DNA of 13,293 nucleotides from Podila epigama (Eukaryota; Mortierellomycota; Mortierellomycetes; Mortierellales; Mortierellaceae). How positions within the stretch are numbered: position 1 is the first letter of the stretch; every line of letters starts with the position of its first letter. The position numbers and the translations under genes were made by a program. Location: positions 1 through 13,293 of the forward strand of contig JAAAVE010000282.1 in NCBI GenBank assembly GCA_015679605.1, in the 5' to 3' direction. The notes beneath the pieces were generated by a model. The model was not told the origin of the DNA and searched no databases. It worked only from the letters and a program-made list of their open reading frames with translations. Shown one piece after another: positions 1 through 8,800 of this stretch.

Positions 1-24
1 TTTTTTTTTTTTTTTTTTTTTTTT
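1..24. repeat. Poly-T (poly-A on minus) homopolymer at window edge
   Basis: There are 24 T residues on the plus strand. On the minus strand they are a poly-A run that begins within the TAA stop codon of the zinc-finger gene. It may be genomic, or it may mark a contig end or homopolymer-collapsed assembly edge; nothing beyond it is visible. Confidence 0.9.
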
Positions 25-2340
25 ATTGCGAGGATTGTGAGGATTGCGAGGAAGAGTCAGCGTTGCTGGTACTATTTTTGTCCGATTCTTCCTTTTCAAG
101 AGTCTTTGCATATTCTGGAAAGACGGCAATGATGAGGGGGTTGATTTTCTTTGGGCCAAGGTCGATGATGGGCATCGCGTTGGGCGAGTTGATTTGGATG
201 AGGTACTGATTGCAAAGGTTGCGACCACCCTCAACTTTGAGATGACGGGTGAGGGCATCCATGCGAGCAAAAGGGTGGTGGCATCTCTCACAGGCAAATG
301 GCCTCACACCGCGATGAAGTCGCTCATGACGGTTTTTGTCGTGGAGACGAGCGAATTGGCGGTCGCAGCTGTCACATTGGAAAGGACGGAGGTTGGTGTG
401 GGTGCGCTTATGCGAGCTGAGGTTGTAAGGGCGTGAAAAGGTTCTGGTGCAACCTTCAAAGTCGCAGGGGTAAAAGCCTGGCGTCGGTGTGGGTGTTGAT
501 GTTGAAGTTGATGTTGACGTGGACCCTTGTGCTGTTCCTTGTGTTGAAACTGATGGTCCAGGTGTCGATGTAACTGCTAATGTTAACGTTGGTGTGGATG
601 TTGAAGCAGACATGGATGTTGAGGATGAAGGTGAAGATGACATGGCCGCTGAAGCACTAGTGTCTGATGGTGATGCTATGGACAGAAGGAGTGGAAGAGA
701 TGTTGGTGGAGGTGACAGTGGATGTTGTGTCTGTTGTTGTTGGTGGTGGTGGTGGTGGTGATGGACCAAACTGGTCAGTGGTTGCTCACTTGGAAATGCC
801 ATGTCCATTGGCATTTCGGGGGAGAGACCGGCCGCGGCAGCAGCAATTTGGCAAGAGTTGAGACTGGGCAAAAGGTGAGCGACTAGGTCGCAGTCCGATG
901 GGCGACGGGTTGTGTGGATAAGGTCTCCGAGATGATGTCCACTTGCACTTTGGGTGCGACGGTGATGCGATGGTGGGGCCAAGATAGGTGCAGAGCCGAG
1001 ACTTGAGCAGCCCGAGGATGTGGAAAGGACAGGTGAAGAAGGTGCAGAAACGACCCAGGATGGCTCCAAAGGAGACGTGAATGAGTAGGAGCGACCATGG
1101 TTGCTGGTACCGTTGTTAATGCTGTTAATGCTGTTGTTATTATTGTTGTTGTTGTTGTGAGAATGACTGTTGTTGTGAGGATGGGATAAGACACGGCTGT
1201 AAGGGTGCCATTGTGAATGGGAATGAGGATGGTAGGGTTGGGTGGTGTGGTGGAGGGCAGACTGCATTGGATGTTGGTTTTGGTTTTGGTTTTGGTATTG
1301 TGGTGGGTGATAGAAATTCTGTTGTTCTTGATGTTGTTGTTGTTGTTGCTTGGGATGCATGTTGTTCAGGAGCATGTTGGGATGGTGCAATTCGAGTGGA
1401 TGTGAGTGCCAATGACCTACTGTTCAAAAGTGGAAAAGTGGGAGAGATGGGCCAAACTATTAGTTCGTTGGTAATTCAAGACACCTTGAGTTCGTCCTGG
1501 TCTTTTTATAAAGGGTCTGCGCAAGGGGGGAAGTGGGGGGGGGAGCAAGTTGTTGAGATGGAACAAGGATGGAACCCATAAAAATAAAAAGAGTGGAAGC
1601 CAAAATGGCTGCTAAGCCATGTGTGTGTATGCGTGTGTGTGTGTGTGTGTAAATAGACATACAGACGTGTGTATGTCAAAGTGTGTGTGTCCATGATTCC
1701 AAGTTAACTTCAACAGGCATCAGCCTCCTCAGTGGCACAGCCTCGGCTCAAAGGAAGGACCAAAAAGAAAATAAATTTACGCGGAAGTGGGTTTACAAAT
1801 ATAGTTCCAGGAACGTGACACACCTATCACGTCCATTTTTTTTTTTTTTGTAAACTTACCATCTACATCCAGGGATTGCGTGAATACGGAGGTAGTGGAT
1901 GGTGACGACAATGAGGAAGTGGGGGGCGAAGAGATGGTAGATGAGGGAGTCATGGCTAGGGCTGCTGAGTTGGACGATGGTTGCTGATGCTGATATTGGT
2001 GTTGGTGCTGGAACTCTTGTTGCGGTTGCAACCCCCAAGAAGGGTGGAAAGCTCGACCAGTCATGGCTGCTGCAACCATCCCTCCCTGGGATAACAGATC
2101 GGTGGTGCCAGGAGGATTGAAGTAGTTGAGAGGATCACGGTCCTCGGAGACGAGAAGTTCGCTAGGCATGAGAGCGAGGTCCCAGCCAGGGGTCAAGCAC
2201 TGTGACATGATTGGATCGGACGGATGTTCTGAACCAGAGCAGGGTGTGAAGGATAATGGGAGCTCGAACGGACTAGGCATTGCATTCGTAAGAGGCATAT
2301 CACAAAACGAGGACCTGCTGGATGGAGGGGATTGTGACAT
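23..2340 (-). CDS. Crz1-like C2H2 zinc-finger transcription factor (2 exons)
   Basis: Exon 1 is 2340-1860 and exon 2 is 1419-23 (TAA at 25-23), giving about 625 aa. The intron runs 1859-1420, with donor G^GTAAGT and a CAGTAG acceptor; a CTAAT branch-like site lies about 40 nt upstream of the acceptor. The join is phase 1 and in frame. Residues about 479-563 hold three zinc fingers: C-x4-C-x12-H-x3-H, C-x2-C-x12-H-x3-H, and a third C-x2-C-x12-H whose last ligand seems to be the Cys of EGGRNLC. The FSRPYNL, FARLHDKNRHE and FARMDALTRH signatures resemble the Crz1/Prz1 family, which acts downstream of calcineurin in other fungi. The rest is low complexity: Q5 near 185, N8 near 249, H7 near 380 and an ST/TP run near 460-474. 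RRPS at 332-335 fits a PKA site. I saw no clear PxIxIT calcineurin-docking motif, so calcium control is inferred from the fingers only. It could be another C2H2 paralogue. Confidence 0.85.
1420..1859 (-). other. Intron of zinc-finger gene, with GT microsatellites and T tract
   Basis: This is the longest intron in the window (440 nt). On the plus strand it carries an imperfect GT run at about 1620-1650, a second at about 1680-1691, and a 14-base T run at 1836-1849 close to the donor. The boundaries are set by the reading frame: exon 1 ends one base into a codon and exon 2 supplies the other two. Open frames across it are simple-sequence translations (Thr-His repeats) and are not taken as coding. 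Confidence 0.75.
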
Positions 2341-2412
2341 TGCTTTTTCTAGTTGTTTGTGTGTAGATGTGTAAATGTGCAGTGTGTGGAACAGACTTGA
2401 GCAGACGCGAAC

Positions 2413-2418
2413 TTTATA
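2413..2418 (-). promoter_or_regulatory. TATAAA box candidate for the zinc-finger gene
   Basis: On the minus strand the sequence reads TGTATAAAGT, with TATAAA about 73 bp upstream of the ATG at 2340. The spacing suits a short leader. It is a motif match only, with no transcript start evidence. Confidence 0.4.
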
Positions 2419-2672
2419 CAGATTTGCTCAAGGGAGGATAATGGAGGAGGGGTATATCTTGCTGGCTGGTAACAATTTGATGCTGCAGCCGAGACTGAGG
2501 ATGACTATGAAGGCGAGAGTGAGGATTTGAATGTGGATGAGGATGGGGTGGAATCACTGTAGTATGATGACAATGTCGTTGTAAATTGGTAGGTAATGAT
2601 ATGAATAAAAAAACAGGAAAACTAGCTGAGCGGTGCAGTCAACCCCTCAATGGTATTTATATGGGGCAATCA

Positions 2673-2688
2673 TTTGCACTGCCACACG
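2673..2688 (+). repeat. Dispersed motif copy 1 (TTTGCACTGCCACACG)
   Basis: These 16 bases recur exactly at 4173-4188, and a reverse-complement copy of the core lies at 4306-4320. All copies are in the intergenic region between the zinc-finger gene and GUF1. The flanking sequence is not shared, so it looks more like a binding site than a transposon end. Confidence 0.8.
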
Positions 2689-2735
2689 CAATTGGGAGAA
2701 GCGCAACACCGCTGCCCATGCACAAATACAAATAC

Positions 2736-2753
2736 AGTGCAGTGCACTGCACT
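2736..2753. repeat. 18-bp perfect palindrome
   Basis: AGTGCAGTGCACTGCACT equals its own reverse complement. It lies about 400 bp upstream of the zinc-finger gene start. Its GCACTGC core is shared with the dispersed TTTGCACTGCCACA motif at 2673, 4173 and 4306. It could be a binding site for a dimeric regulator; no function is shown. Confidence 0.9.
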
Positions 2754-4171
2754 TTTGGATTTCAAATTAAAGGGGGAAGCAGATGGAGAAACATTACATC
2801 CACACAACCACATTTCCTCACAGACACATACATTGAGCACTGCTCACCAAGTTTTGCAAATTAAGAGTGTTCTTTTTTGGACTTCTTTTTATCATCAGAT
2901 TGTACACATAGACACACATTGTCTCTCTCGACGGCATACATTGCCACTCCATCCTGGACGACTTTCATCCTATCCTCCATGCTATGTCACACCCAAATTT
3001 ACATCTTACCGTTCATCCACCCAACCCATCTGGTCCAAACATAGACTGACCTCATCAATGCATTCACTCCCAAAGGTGACGAATACATTACCCAGTATTT
3101 CACAGCCACTGTCCATATGCCTGACAAAATGTAAGGATTTCACACACGAGTCGAGTTCTCGTAGCACCACGGGTCTGTAGGACATCCCATGGAATGAATG
3201 AATAGCAAGCAAATAAGGGATTTATCCGTGGAGCCAGTCAAAGCAGCGCTCCGTCTATTGCTTTGTCCTTGTCATTATGCTTACTGTTTTAAGGAACGTA
3301 AGCACTCACGTTGTCCGATGGTGGTTGATAGATGAGCTGGGAGTTTTAATCGTGGAGTAAAATAAAGGCTTCGCATAGTTCATGTTGTCAACCAAAGAAT
3401 AAGAAAGTAAATGACAGTACAGATTTCACCTGACGAAGTTTAACATGATTAATGTTTTTTTGTATGATACCGATATCTCGGTTGTTTGTTCTGGCGGACC
3501 CTTGAAAGGTTGTGCTTAGGAAGGGGCTGGTAAAGTATTTGAGATGTACAAGCAAGTACAGTACAGAAAGTGGACGAATGATAGGATGGATGAGAGCATG
3601 CGTGAAAGAGGGAAATAAAAGTTGTAAAGACGCGGCCCATAAAAGAAAAGAACAAGACGAAAAAGAGAGTGTGCTGTTGTCGTTCCAGGAGTCAAACGGA
3701 TTACCGACATTCCATGGATTTGACACCACTTTTTTCGCGGAATGAGGGAGGAATATCAGATTTTAAATCTTGCCAGACCAACGTGCGTGCGAATCGAATG
3801 ATACGGTTACGATGCTTTCACTATTCATTGGTAGAGTAAACAATTAGTTGACTTCAAGACAGAAAGACATCCCACAGATAACGTTCCACGATCCAGCACG
3901 ATTTTTGAACACAGACACATCTGGAGACCCCATAATAAACTCAAGGTTTTTGGGTCGGACAATCGGGCTGGACGGGAAATATAATTCCGGGGAGGTTTTT
4001 TTTTTTCTGGCGTGTTTTTTGTTTGGCTCTGATGTTGCTCTTGTTGCTTTGGAACAGCACGCGTGGCTCACAACAAAGGCATGGGCAGGAGGTTGTGTGT
4101 ACAGCAAGGAGATATGTCTGAATGCGTGTTCCAAAGTGTCGCAGTTGAAAGGGATGCTTCTTTCCCCAGAG

Positions 4172-4320
4172 GTTTGCACTGCCACACGACGTGCTTTCAC
4201 TTAGAGAGGTCTGCAGAAGAGTGGTGTCTTTGATGCACTCCTTTCTTTTTTGAGGGTCGTCATTTCTCCTTTTTAGAAATTATTCAGCCAACCCCAGCCA
4301 CCACATGTGGCAGTGCAAAC
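4172..4320. repeat. 15-bp inverted repeat pair (motif copies 2 and 3)
   Basis: GTTTGCACTGCCACA at 4172-4186 is matched by its exact reverse complement at 4306-4320, with 119 bp between. Copy 2 extends to the 16-base match with 2673-2688. Complementarity stops sharply at the motif edges, which argues against a longer foldback element. Confidence 0.8.
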
Positions 4321-4795
4321 AGTCCAGGCACACCTCGAATCTACTTACTTTGCATAACACAAAGCCACAAGTGCTTATTTTTTTTTTTTTTTTTTTGAAT
4401 GTGCAAATACGAAAAGTTCTTTCAGTGAGCAAGAAAGTACATGGACTGAGGAGGAGCTGCAGAAACTGGCTTCAAATCGCCTTTGCTAATTTTTTTTGTT
4501 CAGGAACCTGAGATTTGGCTTCTTTCTCGACAAAAAGATGAAAGAGCATCTCAAAATGTGCGACATATCCCTTTTATCAATTGATTTCACTATAGCCCCG
4601 AGTTGATACCACTGTATGGCTGCATCTTTTATCAGCCAAAAAGTGTTGTAGGCTGGTTCTTTTTTTTTTAACGGTTCGTCACTGCAAGCAAAAATGTCTT
4701 TTGTCAATTTTGAGAAAGTCCAAGAACCCTCAGATTTCGGGTAACCTTCACTTTTCCTTTGCACAGATTTCTTCGTTCTGCACTTCAACATTTTC

Positions 4796-4860
4796 TATTG
4801 CACATCCTTTTACACGTCCTATTGCACATCACATCCTTTTACACATCCCATTGCATGTCG
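4796..4860 (+). repeat. Degenerate short tandem repeat (TATTGCACATC...TTTTACACRTCC)
   Basis: Two units of 24 and 29 bases plus a partial third (CATTGCATGTCG) follow one another. They account for the Ile/His/Leu-rich open frames here, which are not taken as coding. Confidence 0.6.
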
Positions 4861-5004
4861 TATTTTTTCCACCCTTTATTGCGAGCATTCTGTTATTGCC
4901 TCCTCATCAGTATTTACCCTATTTTCAGTCCACATGGGTGTCCTTGGCCTATGCTCATGGGCATACGAGACAAGGGGTCAAACCCACTAGTATATCAATT
5001 TCCA

Positions 5005-5121
5005 GCGAGCTCCTTGGCTCGCACGATATAGCGGCGCCCCAGGCTCGCATCCTTCTGGACCTCCTTGGTGGGTACTATATGTTCCTCGTTTGGGCATATA
5101 GTACCCTCGCAGTCGAGAGGG
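5005..5121. repeat. Cluster of short inverted repeats (hairpin patch)
   Basis: GCGAGC/GCTCGC pair at 5005-5010 and 5017-5022. A perfect 12-bp inverted repeat, GGGTACTATATG at 5070-5081 and CATATAGTACCC at 5095-5106, has a 13-nt spacer. CCCTC/GAGGG pair at 5104-5108 and 5117-5121. CTCCTTGG and CTCGCA each recur within the patch. It could be a degraded transposon end, a cruciform-forming site or a structured RNA. I cannot choose from sequence alone. Confidence 0.65.
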
Positions 5122-5240
5122 CACACATTGTTCTGAAGTGCACCCCACAAAAACTCGGTTAGTGTAGTTCATGTTTCTATTGATAGTGTCTTTTGATATC
5201 AGCACTTGTCATGGGCAAAAATTGAAACCCTACAAACTTT

Positions 5241-5280
5241 ATTTGGTAATATTTGTTTATTTGTTTATTTGTACAATTGT
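5241..5280 (+). promoter_or_regulatory. AT-rich promoter candidate upstream of GUF1
   Basis: This AT-rich stretch lies about 80-120 bp before the GUF1 start and contains a tandem TTTATTTG, so two TGTTTAT cores (forkhead-like) lie 8 bp apart at about 5254-5268. No canonical TATAAA is seen. Position and composition suit a core promoter, but the transcript start is unknown. Confidence 0.3.
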
Positions 5281-5359
5281 TATGCGATGTAGGGAACCCG
5301 CACACACTTTCAGGCTGGAATGTCACACACATTGTTGCGCATTCATAAAAACACACCAA

Positions 5360-8300
5360 ATGCTCCGGCTCCCGGGATCATTCAGATCGCCTCTCTCATC
5401 ACTACGACGTCCAACGTCACTACGGGATGTATTCTCCATCGGCTATCTCCATAGCCGGTTCACAGGTAGACCCTGTCGCAGGTTCTACAACACTCAGGAA
5501 AAAACAACAAACGCAGACTCACTAAAGGCAGAGCTTGGACACGGACACAGGGTAGGACACATGAGCCCTTGGTTCCTTTCTCCCCTTGATTTCTCTTTGC
5601 TCTCACACTACTCGATTATCACGTTGTAACTTTGGTCTTTTGATATTGCAATACATTCTAATCCTGTTTATTATATAGATGGAACCTAATGCATATGGAG
5701 CGGTTGACCTTGAAAAGTTTACTGTCGATCGAATTAGAAACTTTAGCATTATTGCACATGTCGGTAAGCATTCGACATGGACTGTCTCACCTTCGCCAGC
5801 TATAATTTACATGGATGATCATTGGAAATCTCATATAGTATTCTCTTACTCCAGATCATGGAAAGAGTACCTTGGCCGATCGGTTACTGGAACTCGCACA
5901 GACCATCTCCAAACGCAAAGATAATAAGCAAGTCTTGGACAAACTTCGGGTCGAGCGCGAGCGAGGAATCACAGTCAAGGCCCAGGTGAAGAAATATGCT
6001 TTTGCTTATATTCATGGAAGGCTTTTTTATTGGCAATTGTAGATCATCAATCCGCATGTTCTGTACGACCCGTTTTAACATCTGTCCTCTCTACTTTCCT
6101 TGAATAGAGCGCCTCCATGTTCTACGATTACAAAGGAAAGAGATATCTTTTGAATCTCATTGACACACCTGTAAGTAAAGCAGCCGGCTAAACTGCATTC
6201 TATGCGCGTAACATCGTAATGTTATTTTTGAACAATAGCCTCACATTTGTTTCATTTCACGATTCCAACTTCAATTGTTTTCAGGGCCATATGGATTTCA
6301 ACTTTGAGGTGTCTCGGTCTTTGGCCGCATGTCAAGGAACGCTTCTTCTCGTGGATGCAGCACAAGGAATCCAAGCCCAAACCGTTGCCAATTTCTACTT
6401 GGCGTTTGGACAGGACATCAAAATCATTCCAGTCATCAACAAGGTATGGGTCCGAGCTGTGTTTCGCTGCCCCTCCGCACTGAAATCAACACTTTGGATG
6501 GAAAGCATTGTTATAGAATCCCGGTGTACCTACCCTACTCAACTGCCTACCTATATACCTACCTACGTACTTACCTATCCCTTCAACCTGCTCCCTTAGA
6601 TCGACCTACCGTCAGCGGAACCAGAGAGAGTTGCCTCGCAAATCGAGGTGGCGTTTGAATTACCAGCAGAGGAATGTCTACAGATTTCAGCCAAATCAAA
6701 CCTGAATGTGGACCAGGTCCTGCCTAGCATCATAGAATCCGTGCCCCCGTAAGTCTACCGTCTCCACATTCGCCTTTCGAAACTGACCTACTTGAACTAG
6801 CACAGGCACATATTAATTCTCTATTTATTTCTTTATAGACCTTCAGGAGATATTTCGAAGCCCTTCAAGGCGCTGCTCTTTGACTCCTGGCACGACACCT
6901 ACGTCGGCGTTGTATGTCTCATGGCAGTGATCGATGGAACCGTGAAGAAAGGTAACAATTTTATAATGTTAGGCTGCACAATGGTTCCTGAAAAGCAGCC
7001 CTGACCGGACCAGCTAATATTTCAATGGCGTTTACTTGACTTGGTATGATAAAGGCGATAAGATCGTATCAGCTCATTCAAAGAGAAAGTATGAAGTGAC
7101 TGAGACTGGTATCATGTACCCGGAACAGACTCCTACCACATCTTTGTAAGTACAGAGTCAGACATGTTTTTTTACGCGTTTCCACCATTATAGCCCCGAA
7201 GCGGAAAGACTAATTATGATATACTCACATACTCATATACAATGAAGACAAGCTGGTCAGGTTGGATACTTTGTCTTGAATATGAAGACCCTTAGTGAAT
7301 CTCATGTCGGTGATACATTCTTTGACCACAAGAACATTGGCACGCCGATGCCTGGGTTTGTCCCGGCGAAGCCTATGGTGTGGGCCGGCATCTTTCCCAT
7401 TGACACTGGCGACTTTGACAAGTTGGATCAGAGTATCGCTAGGTTAACCTTAAGCGATTCGTCTGTGCATGTCCAAAAAGAGACCAGTACTGCTCTGGGT
7501 CAGGGCTGGCGCCTCGGATTCCTGGGCACGCTCCACATGGACGTGTTTCGCCAACGGCTTGAGCAAGTATGACAGTTATCGCATGTCACTGTCCTTTTAC
7601 GAGATTCCTTCCAAGCAGGCCATACTGACAAGGACCTTCCTCTGATATCTGACCCTAGGAATATGATGCAAACATCATTATCACAGCACCGACTGTACCA
7701 TACAAGGTCATTTACCGTGATGGCTCACACAAGTTGATCCGCAATCCTGTAGAGTTCCCTGACTCGGACGAACTCAGTTGGAAAGTACGAAATGTCCAGG
7801 AACCAATGGTCAAATCAACAATGATCTTTCCCAATGACTATCTAGGCGACATCATGTTGCTGTGCGGGGTAAGTGTAATGTGTCTATTCGTGTATGTTAT
7901 TCTTTTCTGCGCATCCGTGCCGTTGGAATGAAAGCATCGTTTGACCTGACCGATATATTTTTCGCGATTCTCCTTTTTCTGGTATCGACCTAGTCACGGC
8001 GTGGAGTACAATTAGAGCATACTTACTTGGATCAAACCCGTGTCATGTTAAAGTACAGACTGCCACTGGCAGAGGTAGTAACCGATTTCTACGACGAGCT
8101 GAAAGGCCGTTCAAGTGGATTTGCGTCGTTTGATTATGAAGAAGATGGATATGATGATGCGGACCTTGTTAAGGTAAGAAAACGGCTGGAAAACTTGAAA
8201 GGAGGGTCTTCTTTTCGTCAGAGTACTGAGTGATAAAGTGAAGGCAAGAACTCTTTTTGAAACATCATTCACCTTCTAATGACTTGTGCAATATCTAGAT

Positions 8301-8799
8301 GAATATCGTTTTAAATTCCAAACCAGTGGATGCGTTGTCAATCATTCTGCATCGCTCACAGGCCGAGATCGTTGGGCGGGATTGGGTGAAGCGACTAAAG
8401 AATCTGTTGTCAAGACAGCTGTTTGAGATTGTGATCCAGGCCTCAGTCGGCAACAAAATTATCGCAAGAGAAGGATTGAGTGCTATGCGTAAGAATGTCA
8501 CTGCCAAGTGTTATGGCGGTGATGTGTCACGCAAGATGAAGTTGTTGAACAAACAGGCAAGTGAACGCTTTTTTTTTACTTCATTGTATTTCAGTCCGTC
8601 TTTTGTGGAGTGTGAGAATTTATGTTTGTGAGTACCCAGTCTTCTGGACCTAGTTTTTGCTAACAAAGGAGTGTGTATGCTCCCCCACTCTCCATAATTA
8701 CACACTTAATAGAAAGAAGGCAAGAAGCGGATGAAGGCCATTGGAGGTGTTGAGGTTAGCCAAGAAGCATTTTACGATTTCATGACGAAGAAGAAATAA
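5360..8799 (+). CDS. GUF1: GUF1: mitochondrial elongation factor 4 (LepA-type GTPase), 13 exons
   Basis: Exons: 5360-5551, 5679-5763, 5855-5985, 6108-6170, 6285-6443, 6600-6748, 6839-6951, 7055-7145, 7248-7566, 7659-7868, 7994-8173, 8299-8556, 8713-8799. They sum to 2037 nt, or 678 aa plus stop, close to yeast and human GUF1. Residues 1 to about 43 are a basic presequence (Arg/Ser/Leu-rich, few acids, RRFY before a likely MPP cut). G motifs: G1 AHVDHGKST 90-98, G2 Thr132 in RGIT, G3 DTPGH 155-159, G4 NKID 209-212, G5 SAK 240-242. Then follow domain II ([17 protein letters not shown]), EF-G-like domains III and V ([18 protein letters not shown]) and the EF4-specific C-terminal domain from about 565 ([24 protein letters not shown]). 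In the family it acts in the mitochondrial matrix as a ribosome-bound GTPase aiding elongation under stress. Intron 12 is GC-AG. DTPGHMDF has Met where Val is usual. Confidence 0.97.
6527..6580. repeat. Degenerate TACC/CTAC tetranucleotide repeat in GUF1 intron 5
   Basis: An imperfect run of CTAC and TACC units fills the 3' half of intron 5 (6444-6599) and supplies much of the pyrimidine-rich stretch before the CCCTTAG acceptor. Confidence 0.7.
8557..8712 (+). other. GC-AG intron (GUF1 intron 12)
   Basis: The exon ends CAG and the intron begins GCAAGT, otherwise a perfect donor consensus as is usual for GC-AG introns; it ends TTAATAG. Using GC-AG joins NKQ to [11 protein letters not shown], the conserved EF4 tail. 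The nearest GT (in GCAAGTGAAC) would shift the frame and lose that tail. Confidence 0.9.
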
Positions 8800-8800
8800 A
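8795..8800 (+). terminator. AATAAA poly(A) signal overlapping the GUF1 stop codon
   Basis: The coding end AAG AAA TAA is followed by AAA, so AATAAA spans the stop. A GT-rich microsatellite lies about 50 bp downstream, where GU-rich 3' processing elements are expected. If used, the 3' UTR would be very short. The cleavage site is not known. Confidence 0.35.

Larger units (their letters stand above)
2341..5359. other. Long divergent intergenic region, no convincing gene
   Basis: About 3 kb separate the ATGs of the zinc-finger gene (left, minus) and GUF1 (right, plus). The open frames inside are short, mostly begin at non-ATG codons, have low-complexity translations and show no motif I recognise. 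The longest with an ATG are 2650-3180 plus (His/Thr/Ser rich) and 4486-4791 minus (101 aa). The region must hold both promoters. It also carries an 18-bp palindrome (2736-2753), a 14-15 bp motif repeated three times, a short tandem repeat (4796-4860) and a hairpin-rich patch (5005-5121). I see no tRNA or rRNA gene. Confidence 0.6.

Noticed and set aside
44-861. Plus-strand frames rich in Val, Asp and Gly
   Set aside because: Antisense shadows of the zinc-finger coding exon caused by its simple-sequence tracts.
1460-1694. Minus-strand Thr-His repeat frames
   Set aside because: Translations of a GT microsatellite inside the intron.
2650-3180. 176-codon plus-strand frame with ATG
   Set aside because: Low-complexity His/Ser/Thr translation, no domain, no supporting splice structure; most likely chance.
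3388-3729. 113-codon minus-strand frame
   Set aside because: Begins at GTG, has no internal Met start of useful length, hydrophobic low-information sequence.
3844-4204. Overlapping 118-codon frames on both strands
   Set aside because: Neither begins at ATG (GTG and TTG), neither has a recognisable motif, and they shadow each other.
4975-5040. tRNA or tRNA-derived SINE on the minus strand (B-box-like GGTTTGACCCC, A-box-like AGCTCGCTGG)
   Set aside because: The T-arm does not pair, the spacing between boxes is too short, and there is no acceptor stem.
5070-5106. Helitron 3' terminal hairpin
   Set aside because: There is a perfect hairpin but no CTRR end just after it on either strand.
4701-5162. 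153-codon plus-strand frame
   Set aside because: Begins at TTG and runs through a short tandem repeat and hairpin patch; no homology seen.
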